Source: an uncultured Eubacteriales bacterium
Lineage (GTDB): Bacteria > Bacillota > Clostridia > Christensenellales > Aristaeellaceae
DNA length: 64,000 nucleotides
Assembly: GCA_900316415.1 (NCBI GenBank)
Contig: ONCV01000001.1
Location: forward strand, 186,001-250,000
Direction of reading: 5' to 3'
Shown here: positions 60,197 to 64,000 of the stretch, in pieces
How positions within the stretch are numbered: the first letter of the stretch is position 1
How the letters are laid out: each line of letters starts with the position of its first letter
Position numbers and translations under genes: made by a program
The notes under the pieces: model-generated
Databases searched by the model: none
What the model was told of the DNA's origin: nothing
Seen by the model: the letters and a program-made list of their open reading frames with translations, nothing else

Positions 60197-60790
60197 ATGA
60201 AAACGGATGTGATTGTGGTTTCCAGCAGCGGGAAACAGATGGAGCAGGCGCTGGAGCAGGCGGAGAAGGTTGCTTCCTACAAGGGCCTGAGCCCCCGGGG
60301 CACGCTGCATCTGCGGCTGCTGGCGGAAGAGATGATGGGCATGGTTCGCTCCATCACCGGCGAGAAGGAAGGCCAGTTCTGGATCGAGGATGAGGACGGC
60401 GTGTTCCAGCTGCATCTGCGGGTGAATACCCTAATGACGATGGACAAGCGGGATCAGCTGCTCTCCGCGTCCACGAGCGGAAAGAACGAGGCGGCCCGCG
60501 GGCTGATGGGCCGGCTGCGCGACTTCTTTGAGCAGGGCAGCGGCATGCAGCATGTTCCCTTCTACTATTCCGAGATGCCCGGGGAATTCTCCGGCAGCGC
60601 GCTGGACTGGGAATGGTCCATGGCCTCCTATCAGAACGCCCTGAGTCAATGGACGGATACCGACGAGCAGGCCCGGGAGATGTGGGATGAGCTCGAGAAA
60701 TCCGTTGTGACGCATGTGGCGGACGATGTGAAGGTCGCCATCCGGGGAGACTGGGTGGAGATGACCATTATCAAGAAAATCAGCGAGTGA
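60197..60790 (+). CDS. Possible degenerate anti-sigma (GHKL-like) protein
   Basis: A 197-residue soluble protein with no certain family. The segment LRLLAEEMMGMVRSI at 39-53 resembles the N box of RsbW/SpoIIAB-type kinases, but the metal-binding Asn is Met49 and no G1 box (DxGxG) is seen. The later part, with FFEQGSGMQHVPFYY and WSMASYQNALSQW, is unique. Its start is 21 bp after the STAS gene, which supports a partner role; kinase activity is unlikely if the motif is truly changed. Confidence 0.5.
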   Translation: MKTDVIVVSSSGKQMEQALEQAEKVASYKGLSPRGTLHLRLLAEEMMGMVRSITGEKEGQFWIEDEDGVFQLHLRVNTLMTMDKRDQLLSASTSGKNEAARGLMGRLRDFFEQGSGMQHVPFYYSEMPGEFSGSALDWEWSMASYQNALSQWTDTDEQAREMWDELEKSVVTHVADDVKVAIRGDWVEMTIIKKISE

Positions 60791-60801
60791 TTTGCAGAAG
60801 G

Positions 60802-60837
60802 AAGGGATCCGGCCTGGAAACAGAGCCGGGTCCCTTT
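60802..60837 (+). terminator. Hairpin after the STAS operon
   Basis: AAGGGA-T-CCGGC pairs with GCCGG-G-TCCCTTT. It ends near the ribosome binding site of the next gene, with a short T-run. It may attenuate rather than fully stop transcription. Confidence 0.5.
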
Positions 60838-60870
60838 CAAACAATCACGTCATATAAGGAGGTTTGTGGC

Positions 60871-62664
60871 ATGAAGAGAGGATTCCTTCTTCTGCTCGCG
60901 CTTTGCCTGCTGGGGCTGGGGATGGCCTCGGCGGAGGGAAGCGAAGCGGTCACGCTGGAAGTGAACACCGCGAAGCTTCCGGTTTACGAAGCGGGGGACC
61001 CGTATCTGGAGGGTCTGACGTCCGGTGAAACCGACCTTCCGGTGCTGGTGCTGCCGGTGAAGAAAAGCCTGCAGATCCAGGTCAGCGTGCAGCCGAAGAG
61101 CGTGAAGAATAAAAAGGTGACCCTGACGGCGGAGAATGGGGATCTGGTTCAGATCAAGGGGAACAGCGTGACCGGCCTGCAGCCCGGGGAAACCGTGCTG
61201 ACCATTGCCAGCCAGGAGGATCCTTCCGCGCTGGCGCAGTACCGCGTCGCGGTGATCCAGCAGGTCACCCGGGTGACGCTGACGTCCCCGGCGAAGAGTG
61301 TCGCGGTGGGGGAAACCCTGCAGCTGACGGCCGCCTTCCAGCCGGAGAACGCCACCCGCCCGCAGGTTACCTGGACCTCCGGGGATGAGCGGATTGCCAC
61401 GGTGGACGCGGAAGGCCGCGTCACCGGCGTGAAGCGGGGAACGGCCCGCATCATCGCCACGGCGATCGACGGCAGCGGCGTGCGGACCAATATCAGCCTG
61501 CAGGTCGCCCAGGGAGCGGAGCAGATCACGCTGGACCGCGGCGAGGTGACCGTGGACGTGAAGCGCAACGCGGTGCTGAAGGCGACGGTGCTGCCGAAGG
61601 ATACCAATGACAAAAAGGTGATCTGGAGCTCCAGCGACGAGAGCGTGGCCACGGTGAACAATCAGGGCCGCGTCACCGGCGTCAGCCTGGGAGAATGCGA
61701 AATCATCTGCACCAGCGCGTCCAGCGGCAGCGTGGAGGCCCGGGCGACGGTGCATGTTCAGCAGCCCGTTCAGAAAATCGTCTTCGGCGAGGCGCCGGCG
61801 GTCTTCGTGAACGAGTCCGCGCAGCTGACCTGGCAGGTGGAGCCCGCCAACGCCAGCAATCCCGTTCTGACCCTGACCTCCGGAAACCCGAAGGTGGTGA
61901 CCGTCAGCGAGGACGGCACCGTGACGGGCGTGAAGACGGGCGAGGCCTGGGTGAACGCCGTGACGACGGACGGTTCCAACCGGAAGGCCCGGGTGAAGGT
62001 GAAGGTCGGCGCCCATGTGGACGGCGTCCAGATGAAGCGCAGCATCGCGTACATCGATCTGGGCACCAGCTCCACCACCGCGGCGGTGATCAGTCCGAAG
62101 GGAGCCACCAACACGAACATGACCTGGGAGATCGCGGATCCCTCCATCGCCGAAGCGACGCCCGTCCGGAAACAGCCCTGGCGCGTGAGCATCAAGGGCC
62201 TCAGCCCGGGACAGACCGTTCTGACCGGCACCACGGAGGACGGCGGATACCAGGCCAGCATGACCGTGAATGTCGGCAACTATGAGAAGTCCCTGGAGCT
62301 GGTGCGGAATCACACCTACGTGGATTACGGGAACGGCGGAGTCGGGATCCGGGTGCGGAATGTGAGCGATCTGCGGATCACCAGCGTCACCGCCAAGGTG
62401 ACCGTCACGGACGCGAACGGGGATCCGGTTCCCTGCAACAGCAAGGACGGCAGCAGCACCTTTACGGTGGTCTACCGGGGAACGCTGCAGCCCGGCGACA
62501 CGTCCCAGGACGGAAAATGGAAATACGTGGACTTCCAGACGCCGGAGGCTCTGAACGTGGCGCAGTATGAGGTCCGCGTGACCGAATTCCAGATTGACAA
62601 TGACTGGGTGAAAACCATCCGGCAGAAGAATCAGCCCTCGATGAAGATCCCGGTGCATCAATAA
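60871..62664 (+). CDS. Secreted protein with five BIG2 domains and a C-terminal extension domain
   Basis: A 597-residue exported protein. The signal peptide is about 1-22 (MKRGFLLLLALCLLGLGMASA). Five group 2 Ig-like domains follow at about 70-145, 146-228, 229-310, 311-395 and 396-475. The C-terminal part, about 478-590, resembles a DUF5780-type beta domain. ATG 60871 follows AAGGAGG. No anchor is visible. A related four-domain protein lies at 51262. The following gene is another secreted protein 26 bp away. Confidence 0.87.
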   Translation: MKRGFLLLLALCLLGLGMASAEGSEAVTLEVNTAKLPVYEAGDPYLEGLTSGETDLPVLVLPVKKSLQIQVSVQPKSVKNKKVTLTAENGDLVQIKGNSVTGLQPGETVLTIASQEDPSALAQYRVAVIQQVTRVTLTSPAKSVAVGETLQLTAAFQPENATRPQVTWTSGDERIATVDAEGRVTGVKRGTARIIATAIDGSGVRTNISLQVAQGAEQITLDRGEVTVDVKRNAVLKATVLPKDTNDKKVIWSSSDESVATVNNQGRVTGVSLGECEIICTSASSGSVEARATVHVQQPVQKIVFGEAPAVFVNESAQLTWQVEPANASNPVLTLTSGNPKVVTVSEDGTVTGVKTGEAWVNAVTTDGSNRKARVKVKVGAHVDGVQMKRSIAYIDLGTSSTTAAVISPKGATNTNMTWEIADPSIAEATPVRKQPWRVSIKGLSPGQTVLTGTTEDGGYQASMTVNVGNYEKSLELVRNHTYVDYGNGGVGIRVRNVSDLRITSVTAKVTVTDANGDPVPCNSKDGSSTFTVVYRGTLQPGDTSQDGKWKYVDFQTPEALNVAQYEVRVTEFQIDNDWVKTIRQKNQPSMKIPVHQ

Positions 62665-62690
62665 GCTATGACGAGAAGGAGGCTACTCAG

Positions 62691-63938
62691 ATGAAGAAAA
62701 AGCTACTTTCCCTGCTTCTGGCGATCGCCCTGGTGCTGAGTGCGGCTCCGGCCGCCCTGGCGGAGGGAATCGCGGAGGATCTCATTTCCGAGGATCCCTT
62801 TGAGGAAATCTGCCAGGAATTCGACTCGGCGAAGAATGTGGAAGCCTATCCGATCGAGGTGCACCCGACCCGCGTCAGCGGCTGGGCGGAGCTCCTGTGG
62901 GCGCCCACGGAGTGGTCCCCCGTCATGGCCACCTACGCGGGCCGGCAGCCCCTGACCGTGTTGAAGGAAACCGACAACTGGCTGATGGCCCGGGACGAGG
63001 AAACCGGCGATATCGGATACATCCGGAAGGTATACACCGCCGCGCCTGCCCCGCAGGAGGAAACGGAGTCCACGGTGACCGTGGCGGCGGACGGCAAGGT
63101 GATTCTCGGCGCGGTCAGCACCAATGGCGCGTTCACGCTGCAGGGCCGGATTCCGGAAGGATACACGGTTCAGCCCATCCGCTCCCTGAAGGATCTGATG
63201 GTGGCGGGGCTGGTTTCCGAAGATCCGGAGAAGCCCTACATCCAGGTGTCCGTCGCCTTCGATGAGAGGTACGCGCAGGTGGAACGGCTCAACGATCTGG
63301 ACGAGCAGGGCCTGGCGATTCTGGAGAAAACCTTCACGGACATGGATCCGACGGTCAGCATCTCCTTCGGGGATACCGGGCTGGGAACCCGCCTGATGAT
63401 CGCGGAGCAGAACGACGGGGACATGGACTATCTGGATATCCTGACCATCTACAAGGGATATTTCGTGGAATTCGTCATGGCGCCGTCGGAGACGGCGACC
63501 GTACGGACCCTGCAGGAGGAGTGGAAGGAGCAGGCCATTGAATTCCTGACGGAGATGGATTTCGTGCCCGCGGAAGACACCGCGGCCTTGAAGGAAATGG
63601 CCGGAACGCCCCAGAGCGCCAGCCTGCTCTCCTATGACGCGGAGCGGGATGCCGTGGAAGCGGAAATCGTCCGGGGAACCGATCTGGACACGGACGATCC
63701 GAAATGGGAAACGCTGGCGATGCTGACCCTGAAGCTGACGGAGGACACGGTGTTCCTTGAGGACGTGGATCCGGAATCCGGGGAAATCCTGGATCAGCCC
63801 ACCTCCCATACTGCCGCGGAATTCCGGGAAATCCTGGCGGGAGGCACGGAAGATTATTCGCTGGCCAACATGCTGGTGACCTTCGACGAGCAGGGAAACC
63901 TGACGCAGGTGGAGCGGATCTATACGCCCTGGCAGTAA
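62691..63938 (+). CDS. Secreted protein with SH3-like N-terminal domain
   Basis: A 415-residue exported protein. The signal peptide is 1-24 (ending AAPAALA). Residues about 48-115 look like a bacterial SH3 domain (ELLWAPTEWSPVMATYAGRQPLTVLKE, NWLMARDEETGDIGYI). The remainder, about 130-415, is acidic with an alternating helix-strand pattern and no known domain. AGAAGGAGG precedes ATG. A GC-rich inverted repeat follows the stop at the window end. Confidence 0.75.
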   Translation: MKKKLLSLLLAIALVLSAAPAALAEGIAEDLISEDPFEEICQEFDSAKNVEAYPIEVHPTRVSGWAELLWAPTEWSPVMATYAGRQPLTVLKETDNWLMARDEETGDIGYIRKVYTAAPAPQEETESTVTVAADGKVILGAVSTNGAFTLQGRIPEGYTVQPIRSLKDLMVAGLVSEDPEKPYIQVSVAFDERYAQVERLNDLDEQGLAILEKTFTDMDPTVSISFGDTGLGTRLMIAEQNDGDMDYLDILTIYKGYFVEFVMAPSETATVRTLQEEWKEQAIEFLTEMDFVPAEDTAALKEMAGTPQSASLLSYDAERDAVEAEIVRGTDLDTDDPKWETLAMLTLKLTEDTVFLEDVDPESGEILDQPTSHTAAEFREILAGGTEDYSLANMLVTFDEQGNLTQVERIYTPWQ

Positions 63939-63954
63939 GCGGTGCGGCCGCTGC

Positions 63955-63985
63955 TTCCCCGGATCGGGCGATCCGGCCGGGGGAG
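63955..63985 (+). terminator. GC-rich inverted repeat after the last gene
   Basis: CCGGATC, GGGC, GATCCGG, with further C/G arms outside. It lies 17 bp after the stop. The window ends soon after, so a T-run cannot be judged. Confidence 0.4.
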
Positions 63986-64000
63986 GGCTTCCGCTTCCGG

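Overview
The window looks like the chromosome of a fairly G+C-rich, Gram-positive-type Clostridia bacterium, possibly an uncultured gut or rumen lineage of the Christensenellales/Aristaeellaceae kind. That placement is inference from gene content and style: PurR of the Bacillus type, SepF-DivIVA, SecD and SecF as separate genes, single-chain GlyQS, a DegV protein, a PrsA-like lipoprotein, secreted group 2 Ig-like (BIG2) proteins, strong AGGAGG ribosome binding sites, TTG/GTG starts, and consensus sigma-A promoters with 17-bp spacers. No insertion sequence, CRISPR array or prophage is visible, and there is one tRNA gene.

Region 1 (1-8.3 kb), lower in third-position G+C by eye: a giant protein of about 40 repeats (cut by the left edge), an FHA-FHA-ABC transporter fusion, a small membrane-anchored protein, an SGNH esterase and a small protein whose best start is an ATA codon. 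Region 2 (8.3-23 kb), housekeeping and cell envelope: RecD2, a peptidoglycan-binding surface protein, an HPr-like protein without the catalytic His, PurR, a HlyD-like protein with SepF and DivIVA (division), an E2-like acyltransferase with an altered active site, a radical SAM protein, a very large membrane-anchored propeller protein, and glycerol kinase. Region 3 (23-42 kb): Hpt protein and GlyQS, then FtsY, SecD-SecF, a two-domain PPK2, HAD phosphatase, PrsA-like foldase, DUF975-type membrane protein, MurG-like enzyme, glycosyltransferase, flavodiiron protein, Pta, the rpmH-rnpA-yidD-yidC-khpB cluster and SerS. Many of these act in protein secretion, membrane insertion and wall synthesis.

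Region 4 (42-49 kb): a protein with seven tandem Cro/C1-type HTH domains and repeated sites in its promoter region, DegV, tRNA-Ser(CGA), an M29 aminopeptidase, a PreA-type dihydropyrimidine dehydrogenase with a distinctive leader, a sugar isomerase-like protein and a vestige of a Tet(M)/EF-G-like GTPase. Region 5 (49.5-55 kb) is accessory in character and partly lower in G+C: YunG-like protein, WYL regulator, BIG2 surface protein, PD-(D/E)XK nuclease, and a Phd-PIN toxin-antitoxin pair. Region 6 (55-64 kb), envelope again: Pr6Pr-like membrane protein, PAP2 phosphatase, an ABC ATPase/permease pair whose permease carries five internal repeats in its large loop, a STAS protein with a possible degenerate anti-sigma partner, and two secreted proteins.

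Most unusual points: the seven-HTH protein, the 40-repeat protein next to the FHA-ABC fusion, the ATA-start FHA-like protein, the repeat-bearing ABC permease loop, the twin palindromes and hairpin before the PreA gene, and the GTPase vestige. All functions are read from sequence motifs by eye, without database searches.
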